A stretch of DNA of 64,000 bases from Halopseudomonas bauzanensis (GTDB taxonomy: Bacteria > Pseudomonadota > Gammaproteobacteria > Pseudomonadales > Pseudomonadaceae): assembly GCF_900114735.1 (NCBI RefSeq), contig NZ_FOUA01000003.1, forward strand, positions 62,001-126,000. The letters are read 5' to 3'. The position numbers and the translations under genes were made by a program. Within the stretch, counting starts at the first letter, position 1. The number at the start of each line of letters is the position of its first letter. The notes beneath the pieces were generated by a model. It saw only the letters and a list, made by a program, of their open reading frames with translations, did not search any database and was not told the DNA's origin. Shown piece after piece: positions 43,534 to 52,600 of this stretch.

Positions 43534-44953
43534 TAAAGCCCCCCGCAGGTATCTGATGGCGTACCTTGCGGCCCGCCTGGTCATAGTCGATTTCCAGAGG
43601 CTGTTCGATATGCACAGCAACCTGGACGCCGGGCTGTACGTACACGGCGGCGAATGCTTCGCCGTATAACCGGTTAACCCAATCGGAGATGTCAGAGATA
43701 CCGTTGGTCAACACTGAGGCAGCCGCCTGATTTCCGCTGATAGCAGTGGATACCGAGCCATCAGTGTTAATAGTGGCGACGCCAGTTGACTCATCAATCA
43801 GGCTTGATGCGACAGCCGCACCAGCCGCTGTAATCAGTGCACGGCTACCCAGATACTCCTTGGCATTGCTGCGGCGGATGCCACTGACACACGGAATCCC
43901 ATAGGGATCAGAGATATAACCCAGAACGTCATCACTGGATTGTGTTCGTGAGAGGTTACCCGTAGCCGGCTGGGGAATGGTGCGGACAGTTCCATCCTCA
44001 AAGACAAAGGTCATCGAGGTAATGGCTCCTCTCACACACGACAGCGTCCAGTCGCCCGTTGCCGTACCACTGACAATGGCCGAGTGCACCTCGGGAATTT
44101 CAATATGGTTTGCCGTGAGGTTATCCTTGCCGATGATCACCTTGAACGGATACGGATCACTGACGGTGCCGTTCACCGGCACGCGACCAATCAATGCCGT
44201 CATGCCGAGCGACCCCATCAAAGTGGCGTTGGCCGGTACAGTGTAAACCGGCTCCAGCAGCGCAGCATCAGGCTGGCCGGTAGCCTTGGACTCCAGGCTT
44301 GATGCACCTCTACTCACAGAATCGGCGAGCAGTCCTGCCTCGTCAGCGAAGGAAGATGGGAACGACCACTTGCCCTGGTTTCGTCCTGTCTGAGCTTGCT
44401 CCCCATCCATGGGTTTAACCCAGACAACCGGGCTTGCTGAACCCTGACCGGTATCATCCCATCCGCTACCAATCGGCATACGTCCATGTTCGCCAGTACC
44501 GGCTTCTCTGGAGTAATTGTTCTTCAACTGATCAAATTGCTGCTCGAAACGGCTCAGCAAGGACTGCTCGCTGATACGCTGGGCATCTTCCATCCGACGC
44601 CGTTCCTGCTGCATCAGCGTTTCGAGTTTTCGGTCAACATGTCTGTTCTGCTCGGTCAGCTTCCGGTTCTGATCTGCCAATTGCTGGCTTTCAGATCGCG
44701 TGCCCTCCAGGTCCTGCTCCATCATCCTCACCCGACCTACGAGGGTGGCGACGGTATCCTGTGGCGTATCACCCTCCACACCCAGCAGTTTCAACTCTTC
44801 GGGTTTGAGTTCCAGCGTGGTGTCGGAGAGCTGATGCGACCGCCCTGCGTCGTTATCGCCACCATTGGCCATAACAACGATCAGCAGAACAATCACCAAT
44901 ACAGCCGGAACCAGAATTTTCAGGAAGCCGTTGCTTTTCAGTGCCATGGCCAT
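43520..44953 (-). CDS. ICE protein, PFL_4705 family (TraB/VirB10-like)
   Basis: This 477-residue inner-membrane protein spans the envelope in the secretion core complex. It has one membrane helix (about residues 10-28), a coiled coil (about 75-150, QLADQNRKLTEQNRHVDRKLE), a Gly/Ser/Pro linker, and the VirB10-type C-terminal beta-barrel domain (NATLMGSLGMTALIGRVPVNG ... YVQPGVQVAVHIEQPLEIDY; motif in two pieces). It directly follows the VirB9-like gene. Confidence 0.92.
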   Translation of the reverse strand: MAMALKSNGFLKILVPAVLVIVLLIVVMANGGDNDAGRSHQLSDTTLELKPEELKLLGVEGDTPQDTVATLVGRVRMMEQDLEGTRSESQQLADQNRKLTEQNRHVDRKLETLMQQERRRMEDAQRISEQSLLSRFEQQFDQLKNNYSREAGTGEHGRMPIGSGWDDTGQGSASPVVWVKPMDGEQAQTGRNQGKWSFPSSFADEAGLLADSVSRGASSLESKATGQPDAALLEPVYTVPANATLMGSLGMTALIGRVPVNGTVSDPYPFKVIIGKDNLTANHIEIPEVHSAIVSGTATGDWTLSCVRGAITSMTFVFEDGTVRTIPQPATGNLSRTQSSDDVLGYISDPYGIPCVSGIRRSNAKEYLGSRALITAAGAAVASSLIDESTGVATINTDGSVSTAISGNQAAASVLTNGISDISDWVNRLYGEAFAAVYVQPGVQVAVHIEQPLEIDYDQAGRKVRHQIPAGGFNELP

Positions 44954-44954
44954 C

Positions 44955-45776
44955 TCAATCCTCCTTACCGACAGGCTGGATGCGAGGAAGGTGCAGGCGC
45001 TCTGCCAGGGAACCCCGGGTGACGATGATCACGGTAGTCGTATCATCCATCTGCCCATGCACGCCAATGCTTGGATGCATGAACGTCGCCGCCACCAGCG
45101 CACCTTGCAGGTAGCGTGGATCAAGGGCGAATGCACGGTGCGGGTCCTGGTTACGCAGTTCAATTGCAGTAACATGCAGCCCGTCCAGGCTCCATGCTGC
45201 GATGGGTGTAGCGGCTACAGGCAACGCGGGTAACAGGGTGCTGAGTGACTGCGGCAGCTGCATGGCAACCCGGTTGATGCCCGTTACCGGCTCAATCACT
45301 CGCAACGGCGAATACAGTGACTGGGCAGCGAAACGCGTCAACAACACCGGCAGCGGTGCACGTTTTTCTTGAATGGACTTATTATCTTCACCCCGATCCG
45401 GGTCAGCGTTACGAGGTTCAGCATTGATCACCTGAATCTGCTCTGCTGAGGCGCCGGCCTTTGCCGTGAGGTCTACCAGCAGGATTTCTCCTGTCGACTC
45501 ATCTCGTAATTGCACCCGCTGGGTATCAAACGCCTCCTGCGCCCTGAGGTAGAGCACCCCGCCTGTTGACTGCACGCGCAACACATCGCTTTGTGCAATG
45601 CTCAGCGGCAGACCAACCGATACGTTTCTATCCAGCACCACCAGCCGTTCAGTACCTACCGGCAGATCAATGGCCAAGGGTGTTCTATCCCACACCATCA
45701 GTTCGATAGCATTGGCCATCGGGGAAAGTAGCAATACCCCGCACAGCGCTTTGCTCAACAAGCACCAGGCTTTCAT
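44955..45776 (-). CDS. ICE protein, PFL_4704 family (TraK/VirB9-like)
   Basis: This is a 273-residue secreted protein with a signal peptide (MKAWCLLSKALCGVLLLSPMANA). The N-terminal domain reads IELMVWDRTPLAIDLPVGTERLVV, followed by a second beta domain. By position between VirB8-like and VirB10-like genes it is the outer-membrane core component. It overlaps the upstream gene by 4 bases. Confidence 0.9.
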   Translation of the reverse strand: MKAWCLLSKALCGVLLLSPMANAIELMVWDRTPLAIDLPVGTERLVVLDRNVSVGLPLSIAQSDVLRVQSTGGVLYLRAQEAFDTQRVQLRDESTGEILLVDLTAKAGASAEQIQVINAEPRNADPDRGEDNKSIQEKRAPLPVLLTRFAAQSLYSPLRVIEPVTGINRVAMQLPQSLSTLLPALPVAATPIAAWSLDGLHVTAIELRNQDPHRAFALDPRYLQGALVAATFMHPSIGVHGQMDDTTTVIIVTRGSLAERLHLPRIQPVGKED

Positions 45777-46408
45777 GGCGTGTCTCCCGGCATGGTCAGA
45801 CGCTGCGGCTTACCCTCAAAGCAATCAATCTGCAGCCCGAATGGGTTCTGCTCGCGATCCATATCCGCGCGCACCACGCGCAGCGGGTAGCGGATATACA
45901 CATCCCGTACATCCACGCCGCCGTACTGCTCATTGATAACCAGATCCAGATCCGCAACCCAGGTATCCTGCCCCAGGATCTTGATCGCTTCGGCACGGTA
46001 TCCTCTGCCGGGCACCTCAAAAACGCCCCGGACACGCCCACGCAATTCGCCACGATTACGGCGTGCGTCATACTCGCTGGACAGCGCGATACGGCAAGAC
46101 GGAGTAAAGAAGGCCTGTAAGCCATGAATGTTGCGCTGATAGTCAACCTCCCCGTTGACTGTCCAGCGGTTGAGCTGCTGCCAGATATAGAAGCTGAAGG
46201 CGTACACGGTAGAAGGTGGTACTTCCCACCACTTCTGTGTGGAGCCACTACGCAAATCTGGCGGGATACTGATGGTCAGGTCTTTGGGAGCCTGATACCA
46301 ACCCCACCACATGGCGGCACAAGCTAGAACAAGTACGGCACAAAGCGCCCTCAGAGTGGTGATATGCGCGTCTCGCGAAGCATTGGCGTTACGGTAGCGA
46401 GACATCAC
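45773..46408 (-). CDS. ICE protein, PFL_4703 family (TraE/VirB8-like)
   Basis: This 211-residue protein has a short cytoplasmic tail, one membrane helix (about 20-42) and a periplasmic NTF2-like domain containing WWEVPPSTVYAFSFYIWQQLNRW and YIRYPLRVVRADMD. VirB8-type subunits assemble the secretion platform. It overlaps neighbours on both sides by 4 bases. Confidence 0.91.
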   Translation of the reverse strand: MMSRYRNANASRDAHITTLRALCAVLVLACAAMWWGWYQAPKDLTISIPPDLRSGSTQKWWEVPPSTVYAFSFYIWQQLNRWTVNGEVDYQRNIHGLQAFFTPSCRIALSSEYDARRNRGELRGRVRGVFEVPGRGYRAEAIKILGQDTWVADLDLVINEQYGGVDVRDVYIRYPLRVVRADMDREQNPFGLQIDCFEGKPQRLTMPGDTP

Positions 46409-46788
46409 AGTTTCCTCTGCCCAGGCTTGAGCGTGGGGTTTCTCCGGATGCTGTAGTTCGTAGAATGCGTGATCAACTTCTCCATCGTTGGAAACCCCTT
46501 GCCCGCCAGTTTGAATTGCAGCTGTCGGTACATGAGCGATGTCGGTCTGCCCCGGCGCAACCGCCGCATGATGGTGCCACCGAAGAAGAGCGTCACTCCG
46601 GCGCCAAAAAATGCCACGGTAGGCACCATCGCAATAGCGCCCGAGAGCACTGCTGCGATAATGCCCAGTGGCGTAAATACGCCGAGACCAGCCAGTGTCA
46701 CCGTGACCACTTCCTTCCCGGTCATACCCCTGAACACCACCGGCGCAGCATTCAAACGCTTGGGAACCCAGCTGATGTTATTGGCCAT
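46405..46788 (-). CDS. ICE membrane protein, TIGR03750 type (TraL/VirB3-like)
   Basis: This 127-residue protein has two adjacent membrane helices (about 25-70) and a basic C-terminal half (IMRRLRRGRPTSLMYRQLQFKLAGKG). It begins MANNISWVPKRLNAAPVVFRGMTGKE, which suits the VirB3/TraL-like ICE family. The long in-frame extension to 46974 runs through the preceding gene and has no likeness; the ATG at 46788 is used. Confidence 0.9.
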   Translation of the reverse strand: MANNISWVPKRLNAAPVVFRGMTGKEVVTVTLAGLGVFTPLGIIAAVLSGAIAMVPTVAFFGAGVTLFFGGTIMRRLRRGRPTSLMYRQLQFKLAGKGFPTMEKLITHSTNYSIRRNPTLKPGQRKL

Positions 46789-46805
46789 GTTGGTCTCCGG
46801 CTCTG

Positions 46806-47171
46806 TTACTGGGACAGAATGGGCGCTGCTACTGTCGCCAGCCAGACCACCGCAACGATCAACACCACACCAACCATGGCTGTCACTGCAAATTTGCCCC
46901 AGGTTTCCCGCTCCCGTGCCTCCTTGAAGGAGGCGACTGAAGATGAGGCCACGACCATGAACGCCACCACACACAAGACCAAGCCAATCAGGATTGCGCC
47001 GTCATAAACGTACCCCTGCGCTGTTGCCAGGAGTCCGCCACCACCGACCTGACTGGGTGCATCCATGGTCGGTAAGCCTTGAGCGAAACCCTGGCCCACA
47101 CCTGCACCAGCCAGAATCAGGCTTTGTGAAACTTTCACACCAACTTGTTTTAATTTTCGGTCAAGTTTCAT
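46806..47171 (-). CDS. ICE membrane protein, PFL_4702 family (pilin-like, VirB2-type)
   Basis: This 121-residue protein has an N-terminal signal-like segment ending in GVGQGFAQG and two membrane helices (about 57-78 and 95-116) separated by a short basic loop. Size, topology and position make it the likely pilus subunit. A start at 47171 gives the basic N-terminus MKLDRKLKQVGVKV. Confidence 0.88.
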   Translation of the reverse strand: MKLDRKLKQVGVKVSQSLILAGAGVGQGFAQGLPTMDAPSQVGGGGLLATAQGYVYDGAILIGLVLCVVAFMVVASSSVASFKEARERETWGKFAVTAMVGVVLIVAVVWLATVAAPILSQ

Positions 47172-47214
47172 GAACTACTCCTTACGGGTCGTATCAGAGT
47201 TGAAAAAACGATTC

Positions 47215-47442
47215 TCAAGACAGCAGAATCCAGAACGTCACCACAACGATGAGCGTCGCCTTGATAGCCGCATGCACGGCTTCATCTCCGCCCAGATTGC
47301 TCTTGGCCCAGCCACGATATGTAGAAACAAGAATCCAGCCGGCAATCATCAAAACCACGACGCAACCAACGCCAACTATCAGTCCCCAGACATCGACCGA
47401 GTTAAAGCCGGAACCTGCCTTGAAGGCCTCCTCAGTGGTCAT
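47215..47442 (-). CDS. ICE protein, PFL_4701 family (TIGR03758), small membrane protein
   Basis: This 75-residue protein has two membrane helices (about 18-40 and 56-74) around a loop TYRGWAKSNLGGDEAV. The sequence MTTEEAFKAGSGF and size are typical of the family that lies next to the pilin gene. It may be a second pilin-like subunit. It overlaps the RAQPRD gene by 4 bases. Confidence 0.9.
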   Translation of the reverse strand: MTTEEAFKAGSGFNSVDVWGLIVGVGCVVVLMIAGWILVSTYRGWAKSNLGGDEAVHAAIKATLIVVVTFWILLS

Positions 47443-47780
47443 GGCCGCCTCTCCAGGTAGTTCCCAACCACGTCACCTTCAATAGCGCCGAGGTGACGAG
47501 GTGGCATACGCCTGGGTGACAGGTAATCATCCAGTCCACGCTGAATAGCACGCACATCATCGCGAGCCCGCGGTACGTCCAGATACACGTCCACACCCCC
47601 TGCCTGGATGGCCTGCCTTGCTTCCAGACGCTCCAGCACAGTCACAACCTGTTCGAGCTGAATCTGGATCAGCGCAAGGTCGCGACGCTGGATCTCGTCA
47701 TAGGGCTCTGATGCCCAGGCCGGACTGGCCATCGCGAGCGGCGTGGCCAGTAACAGAAAAAACGGTTTGATAAGGGACAT
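47439..47780 (-). CDS. ICE RAQPRD-family protein
   Basis: This 113-residue secreted protein has a signal peptide ending SPAWA. The mature region (DEIQRRDLALIQIQLEQVVTVLERLEARQ) is followed by YLDVPRARDDVRAIQRGLDDYLSP. The family's RAQPRD-like segment is present as a variant (VPRARDD). The function is unknown but it is always part of this ICE transfer block. The ATG at 47780 is preferred over the frame opening at 47822. Confidence 0.87.
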   Translation of the reverse strand: MSLIKPFFLLLATPLAMASPAWASEPYDEIQRRDLALIQIQLEQVVTVLERLEARQAIQAGGVDVYLDVPRARDDVRAIQRGLDDYLSPRRMPPRHLGAIEGDVVGNYLERRP

Positions 47781-47917
47781 GTGCCAAGTAACCCCCGGCG
47801 TTATGCTTTGCGACAGTGTCAAAGCTCAGGGGGAGCAATGCGATAGAGAACATTAAGCGCGGAGCAAGGGGTTTTAATGGGAGCCGAAGGCAGTCTGAAG
47901 AACACCGGTTTTTCCGG

Positions 47918-48616
47918 TCAGAGGTATTTCTTGAAGGTGCTGGTCGCAATCGCAATGAGCAGGCCGAACAAGGCGGCGCACGGCAACAGGAACAGGTTGG
48001 GGTGGATGGCAAACGGCAGGCTCAGGTAAACCAGCCAGCCGAGCAGAAACACCGGAATCACGGTGCGCTTGGCGTGGTGGTAGATGAAAGCGCTCTCCCG
48101 GCCAGCACCGAAGCGCCGCAGATCGCGAAGCACAAGCCCGTCGACCAGCCCCACCAGCGCAGCCAGCAGGAACAGCGGGCTGGTCAACAGGAGAATGACA
48201 CAGCGGGTCAGGGTCATCAGGGTGACGTACATGGCTGCCAGGGCATACTCCTTGAGCCTGCCAACCCAGCCCGAACTATCAGCATTCAATGCCCACTCGG
48301 CTATGCCACTTCGGACAAACAGCCACTCATTCACTGCCGCCAATGCCTGACCGGAAAAGATGACCGGGTCCGACACCAGCAAGGAGCGGGAAAAGTTGCT
48401 GTCCAGCCAGCGCATCTCCTGCCGCATCACGTATTCGGCATGATCCGCACCGGGCAAGCTCCACCATGCAAAATAGATCCCGGCCCACTCGATCAGTACC
48501 GAGATGAAGATCGAAACCAGCACCACTCCCAGCACCTTGAACGGCAGGGAAAGGGTTCTGGAAAGCAGCCCTGTCCGTTTCTTTTCAGCGGCCCTGACAC
48601 GCGGGTCGTCAGCCAT
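47918..48616 (-). CDS. ICE membrane protein, PFL_4697 family
   Basis: The 232-residue protein has four predicted membrane helices (about 20-42, 122-150, 175-200 and 205-225) and a periplasmic region after the first. It starts MADDPRVRAAEKKRTGLLSRTLSLPFKVLG. It overlaps the traD stop by 8 bases. The family is conserved directly after the coupling protein in SXT/TOL-like elements and may link the coupling protein to the channel. Confidence 0.89.
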   Translation of the reverse strand: MADDPRVRAAEKKRTGLLSRTLSLPFKVLGVVLVSIFISVLIEWAGIYFAWWSLPGADHAEYVMRQEMRWLDSNFSRSLLVSDPVIFSGQALAAVNEWLFVRSGIAEWALNADSSGWVGRLKEYALAAMYVTLMTLTRCVILLLTSPLFLLAALVGLVDGLVLRDLRRFGAGRESAFIYHHAKRTVIPVFLLGWLVYLSLPFAIHPNLFLLPCAALFGLLIAIATSTFKKYL

Positions 48617-50834
48617 CAGCCGGGTACTCTGCCGGATCATCCGGCGCGACCTGTTCCCTGGTGCTTTGTACCACTCCCTGGAACAGGCCATGCGTGTCCT
48701 GCGGCTGTGGATTGGCTATGGCGAACCCATCGAAAGCCTTGCGTAACTCAGGATCAATTTCCATTGGTGGCGGTGCGACTGCTTCCCACCAGCGCTCACC
48801 CGCGCTGAATTGTTTGCGCATGCCGACCGCAATGTCCGACACCGACTGTGGTACATCCTTTCCCTTGTCCGGCAGCGGCAGGGGCATACGGATTTTCCAT
48901 AGCTGACCGCCTTCCATCAATACGAACGCCTGTCCCTTGGGTAGGTTGACGATGTCGGCAGGCTCCAGCATAGGCACCGCTACGGTGCTGATCCGATCCC
49001 CACCCGAGCTGGTGAAGTCCACGTCAGAATCCGGGTTGCTGTTATCCGATGCCATGGAAACCAGCATGCGGGTCTGCACGTTTACCTGGCGTAGCTGGTT
49101 GGTCAACAGCTCGGCGGTCTTGTCCTCCCTGACTCGTAACATGATCAGGTTGTTAAAGTTACCTATCACCTGACCCGCCTTGGCAGCGCTACCAATCCTG
49201 GCCTCGATGTCCGAGACCGTCTGGGTGTACGCCGTTACCTGGATGCCCGCACCACCGCCCTTGTTTACCAGCGGAATGAACTCGGGCCCCATCAGCTCGT
49301 TGAACTCATCGCAATGCAGGTTGATTGCCACCTTACCGCTGACCGGGGCAGGCAATCCGTCATCCACGCCAAATTTATAGATATGCCCAGCCACGCTCAC
49401 CAGATCGGCAAACATGGAGTTGCCTATTGCTTGAGCTACCTCGAAATCGCTCAATGCATCAAGACCCACATAGACAATGCCGCGCTTTCGGATTACCTGC
49501 AGCCAATCGAATATCGGCCGGGTATCTTCGAGATCATCGTAGTCTGGCGATAACAATTCATTGATACGCCCACTGGTCAATTTCTCCAGTAGCGGCAGCA
49601 ATGACGCCACTATCTTGTCAAAGTAGGTCTTGTCGTAACGCACTGCTGAGAGCAACCCTTCGAGTACAGGGTCCTTGATCGACACGTCTGGCGACTGCAG
49701 GTACTGAATGAGGGCCACCACCCGCTTGTCACGGCCAAGCATGTTTCGTGGCCAGTTCCTGTCGTTCAACCGCCCCTCGAACTCGGCCACATGCGCCCAT
49801 GCCCCGGGCAACGCCGCTTCCAGCCGTTGCTCGGCATACTCCACGAGCAGGCCATCAATATTCACCACATCCGCGAGAATCTGTTCATAGCTTGGCCGGT
49901 GCCCAAGGGCATGACGCGCGCGATTGACGATATTCACAAAGCGCCAGGCGAACTCCCTGAAAGCGGCACTATTGCCCTCGTTGGGCAACGCATTGGCAAT
50001 CCGGGTAGCGACCTCCGAGAGCCGACCGAACCGGCCTACTGCGTTATAGCGCGCCGACAATGCCGGCCATCCGAGATGAAACACATAGAATTCATTCTGG
50101 CGTCCCGCGCGAACCGCCTCGATGTACATGCGCACCAGCAGGTCCGCATCCCCTTTTGGATCAAAACAGATCACTACATCCTGGCTGGACCGATGAATAT
50201 CCTGGGTAATCATTACCTCGGCCATGCGCGTCTTGCCAACCCGGGTCGTGCCCTCCACCAGGGTATGGCCAACGCGCTCACCCAATGGCATCCAGGCGTC
50301 CTGCTCTTTCCACTCAACAGCATGTATGGCCGGGTTCCCGCCAACCGGGGGTAACGGCCTGACGGGATTGAGTGGCGAGTCCACCCCCAGCAGGCGAACC
50401 AGTAACCGCGCTGCACGATACCGGTCCAGCCGGATTTCCATGCGCCGAGCTAATCGATACCCCCGCCTGGATTGCAGATAAACCTGTGTCTCTGGCTGCT
50501 GCGCTTCATGCAAGCGCTGAGTGTGCCTCGCCTCCCAGCGAAATCCCCTGCCAAGCCAAAGGTACCTATTGCTGACCGGGATCTGCTGGCTACGCATGGC
50601 AAAGCGCGGCAAGCGACGCATATTCCGGCGATACCGCAATACGACCCATGCTTGTCTACCGCGATGCGCGGCAAATACCAGAAAGCCAGCGGCCATGCCC
50701 AAGCCAATTGATGGCGTCAAGGCTACCGACCAGGGCGCCCACAAACAGAGTGCCGCACAACCAATACAAACCCATGCCGTTTGCAGCTCGACTGCCGGGC
50801 GCAGCATGGATTCCATTGGGTGTCTCTGTCTCAT
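48609..50834 (-). CDS. traD: Conjugative coupling factor TraD (SXT/TOL subfamily)
   Basis: This is the type IV coupling ATPase that brings relaxase-bound DNA to the channel. The 741 residues hold two N-terminal membrane helices (about 18-60), Walker A VEGTTRVGKTRMAEVM (about 190-205), Walker B around VAINLHCDEFNELMGPE, and the TraD motif GAGIQVTAYTQTVSDIEARIG. The C-terminal tail is Pro-rich. It is coupled by 4 bases to the gene before it. Confidence 0.95.
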   Translation of the reverse strand: MRQRHPMESMLRPAVELQTAWVCIGCAALCLWAPWSVALTPSIGLGMAAGFLVFAAHRGRQAWVVLRYRRNMRRLPRFAMRSQQIPVSNRYLWLGRGFRWEARHTQRLHEAQQPETQVYLQSRRGYRLARRMEIRLDRYRAARLLVRLLGVDSPLNPVRPLPPVGGNPAIHAVEWKEQDAWMPLGERVGHTLVEGTTRVGKTRMAEVMITQDIHRSSQDVVICFDPKGDADLLVRMYIEAVRAGRQNEFYVFHLGWPALSARYNAVGRFGRLSEVATRIANALPNEGNSAAFREFAWRFVNIVNRARHALGHRPSYEQILADVVNIDGLLVEYAEQRLEAALPGAWAHVAEFEGRLNDRNWPRNMLGRDKRVVALIQYLQSPDVSIKDPVLEGLLSAVRYDKTYFDKIVASLLPLLEKLTSGRINELLSPDYDDLEDTRPIFDWLQVIRKRGIVYVGLDALSDFEVAQAIGNSMFADLVSVAGHIYKFGVDDGLPAPVSGKVAINLHCDEFNELMGPEFIPLVNKGGGAGIQVTAYTQTVSDIEARIGSAAKAGQVIGNFNNLIMLRVREDKTAELLTNQLRQVNVQTRMLVSMASDNSNPDSDVDFTSSGGDRISTVAVPMLEPADIVNLPKGQAFVLMEGGQLWKIRMPLPLPDKGKDVPQSVSDIAVGMRKQFSAGERWWEAVAPPPMEIDPELRKAFDGFAIANPQPQDTHGLFQGVVQSTREQVAPDDPAEYPADG

Positions 50835-51379
50835 GCCCTCTCCGCTCCCTTAATGCCATACCGCTCGCCGGTCGAAGCAGCCAAAGCTGCTTCAGCAACA
50901 GCCAGACCATGCTGCGCGAGCATGGCCACCAGCGAGTCGAAATGATCGGGATCGAAGTCGCACAAAGCTGTAAGGCCGGTAAGTACAGGGTCGGCCTTGA
51001 TTGTCGATGCGTGCTTGCCGACGTATAGCTTCAGAGCCGCGATCCGCCGATCTCTGTATTTGAACCGAAGCGGTAATGATGGTGCTGCCAGAGCCTCTGC
51101 CGACCGTATTATTTCAGCCCAGGCACCCTCTGCGCGCAAGCTGGACTGGGCGTATTCCAGGCAGAGCTGATCCAGTTTTTCATGTGTATGCACGCGCTCT
51201 ACGAGTGCGCGAGGCAATACCTGTCGCTCCTCCTTCATTGCGTGCAAGGCAATCCACATCACACGGCATAACCAGAACAAATGGCTGTGTTCGCCAACCA
51301 CCACCGGCTTGCCCAGGCTTGGTAGTTCCATACTGGAAAACGCATTCACCGGCATCATCAGTCCAACTTGCTCACTCAC
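50831..51379 (-). CDS. ICE conserved hypothetical protein
   Basis: This is a 182-residue soluble protein with no signal peptide. It is largely helical and Ala/Leu-rich (FWLCRVMWIALHAMKEERQVLPRALVERVHTHEK). I cannot place it in a family. It is coupled by 4-base overlaps to the PFL_4695 gene upstream and traD downstream, so it belongs to the transfer operon and may serve the coupling protein. Confidence 0.8.
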   Translation of the reverse strand: MSEQVGLMMPVNAFSSMELPSLGKPVVVGEHSHLFWLCRVMWIALHAMKEERQVLPRALVERVHTHEKLDQLCLEYAQSSLRAEGAWAEIIRSAEALAAPSLPLRFKYRDRRIAALKLYVGKHASTIKADPVLTGLTALCDFDPDHFDSLVAMLAQHGLAVAEAALAASTGERYGIKGAERA

Positions 51380-51927
51380 TGCTCCACCCCCGCATGGGTA
51401 ATCAACGCCGGGTAATGTGACAGCCCCAGCAAGACGGCCAGGTCGTCGCCTGCGACAGGGTCAATACGCAACCCGGGCACGGCATCCAGCAACAGCTGCA
51501 ATGTTGCGGCCGACTGCGCATTCACCGCCAGGCCAGTGGCTCCTATCTCCAGCAGGTGTTGGCTTCTTGCGGCCAGCCAGCTGAGGCTCAGCGGATCATC
51601 GCCGACAATGAACAGTGGCTGGAAGCCGGCAGGCAGGCTCAGGTCCCTTCGCTCCACTGGCCCAGGGCTCAGGGTTTTTGTCACCACCGGCAACATATCT
51701 TCGATGCTATAGGGAGCTGTACGGGCCACCTGAATTCCTTCATGTTCTGGCACCCCTGCGCCGCCAATAGCCACGTAATAAGGACGGGCAGACTCCCCCC
51801 CGATATCCGCCACCACTTGCAGCGACATCTGATTGTCCGGAGCGGCTAGCGTTATCTGCGACCAGCCCATTGCCACCACCAGACTGCCTGCAGCCAGCGG
51901 CCAAACTGTTCGGCTCATGAAAAACAT
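51376..51927 (-). CDS. ICE protein, PFL_4695 family
   Basis: This 183-residue protein has a signal peptide (MFFMSRTVWPLAAGSLVVAMGWSQITLAA in two parts, cleaved near LAA). Its mature part (VVADIGGESARPYYVAIGG and DPLSLSWLAARSQHLLEIGATGLAVN) matches the PFL_4695 ICE family. The ATG at 51927 follows GGAGG by 4-5 bases; the longer frame from 52101 overlaps the transglycosylase gene and is rejected. Confidence 0.9.
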   Translation of the reverse strand: MFFMSRTVWPLAAGSLVVAMGWSQITLAAPDNQMSLQVVADIGGESARPYYVAIGGAGVPEHEGIQVARTAPYSIEDMLPVVTKTLSPGPVERRDLSLPAGFQPLFIVGDDPLSLSWLAARSQHLLEIGATGLAVNAQSAATLQLLLDAVPGLRIDPVAGDDLAVLLGLSHYPALITHAGVEQ

Positions 51928-51928
51928 A

Positions 51929-52600
51929 TCAACCTCCGGGAGTAATCCAGACCATAACCACCGGCTCAATCCAGGAGACCGGCGCTGACTTGAGTGGCTG
52001 GGAATGAGGGGAGCGCGAACGACCAGCAGGGCGCTGAACTGAAGCAATGACGGGATAATCCATGCGCGCGGCAACCAGCTCTGTATAGCGTCTGGCAGCA
52101 TCCCCGCCAGCCGGTCGGTGATAACGGCCAGCGGCGGTCAGCCAGTCACCAGTAGTATCAAAGTGTGCGCGCAAGATAGCTGCTGCAGCGTCCATATTCT
52201 GAGCCGGATCCAGTGCAGCGCAAGGGTCCGCAAAGCGTCCAGTGAGACCAAACAGATCCGGGTTCCAGCGGACATTCAGCTGGGCCATACCCACATCTAC
52301 CAGCGAGGTCTGCCCCAGCGCCTCATTCAGTGCAATGCACGCCTGATCGCGGGTATCGTAATACCGGCCCTTTCCGGCAACGTTCAGTGTCCAGGGCCAA
52401 GGCTTGTGCTCGCCCTGGTACGCTCGACCTGACTCAGTGCGAGCCATTGCATAGAGAATTACTGCCGGCACGCCATGCCGGTCTCCGACCGATACAAACA
52501 GGTCAGGAGCTTCGGGCTGCGCTGCCAGATCCGGCACCACAGAACCTATCAAGAAGGCTATTGCCATGACTTCTGGAAGAGGCATGCGCATGCGGTTCAC
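51929..52600 (-). CDS. Lytic transglycosylase (SLT domain) of the transfer system
   Basis: This 223-residue exported enzyme opens peptidoglycan for the secretion channel. After a signal peptide ending in DLAAQ it has the SLT fold, with the catalytic Glu in ILYAMARTESGRAYQG and a second motif VDVGMAQLNVRWNPDLF. The end of the domain is GDWLTAAGRYHRPAGGDAARRY. It overlaps the upstream gene by 4 bases (ATGA). Confidence 0.92.
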   Translation of the reverse strand: MNRMRMPLPEVMAIAFLIGSVVPDLAAQPEAPDLFVSVGDRHGVPAVILYAMARTESGRAYQGEHKPWPWTLNVAGKGRYYDTRDQACIALNEALGQTSLVDVGMAQLNVRWNPDLFGLTGRFADPCAALDPAQNMDAAAAILRAHFDTTGDWLTAAGRYHRPAGGDAARRYTELVAARMDYPVIASVQRPAGRSRSPHSQPLKSAPVSWIEPVVMVWITPGG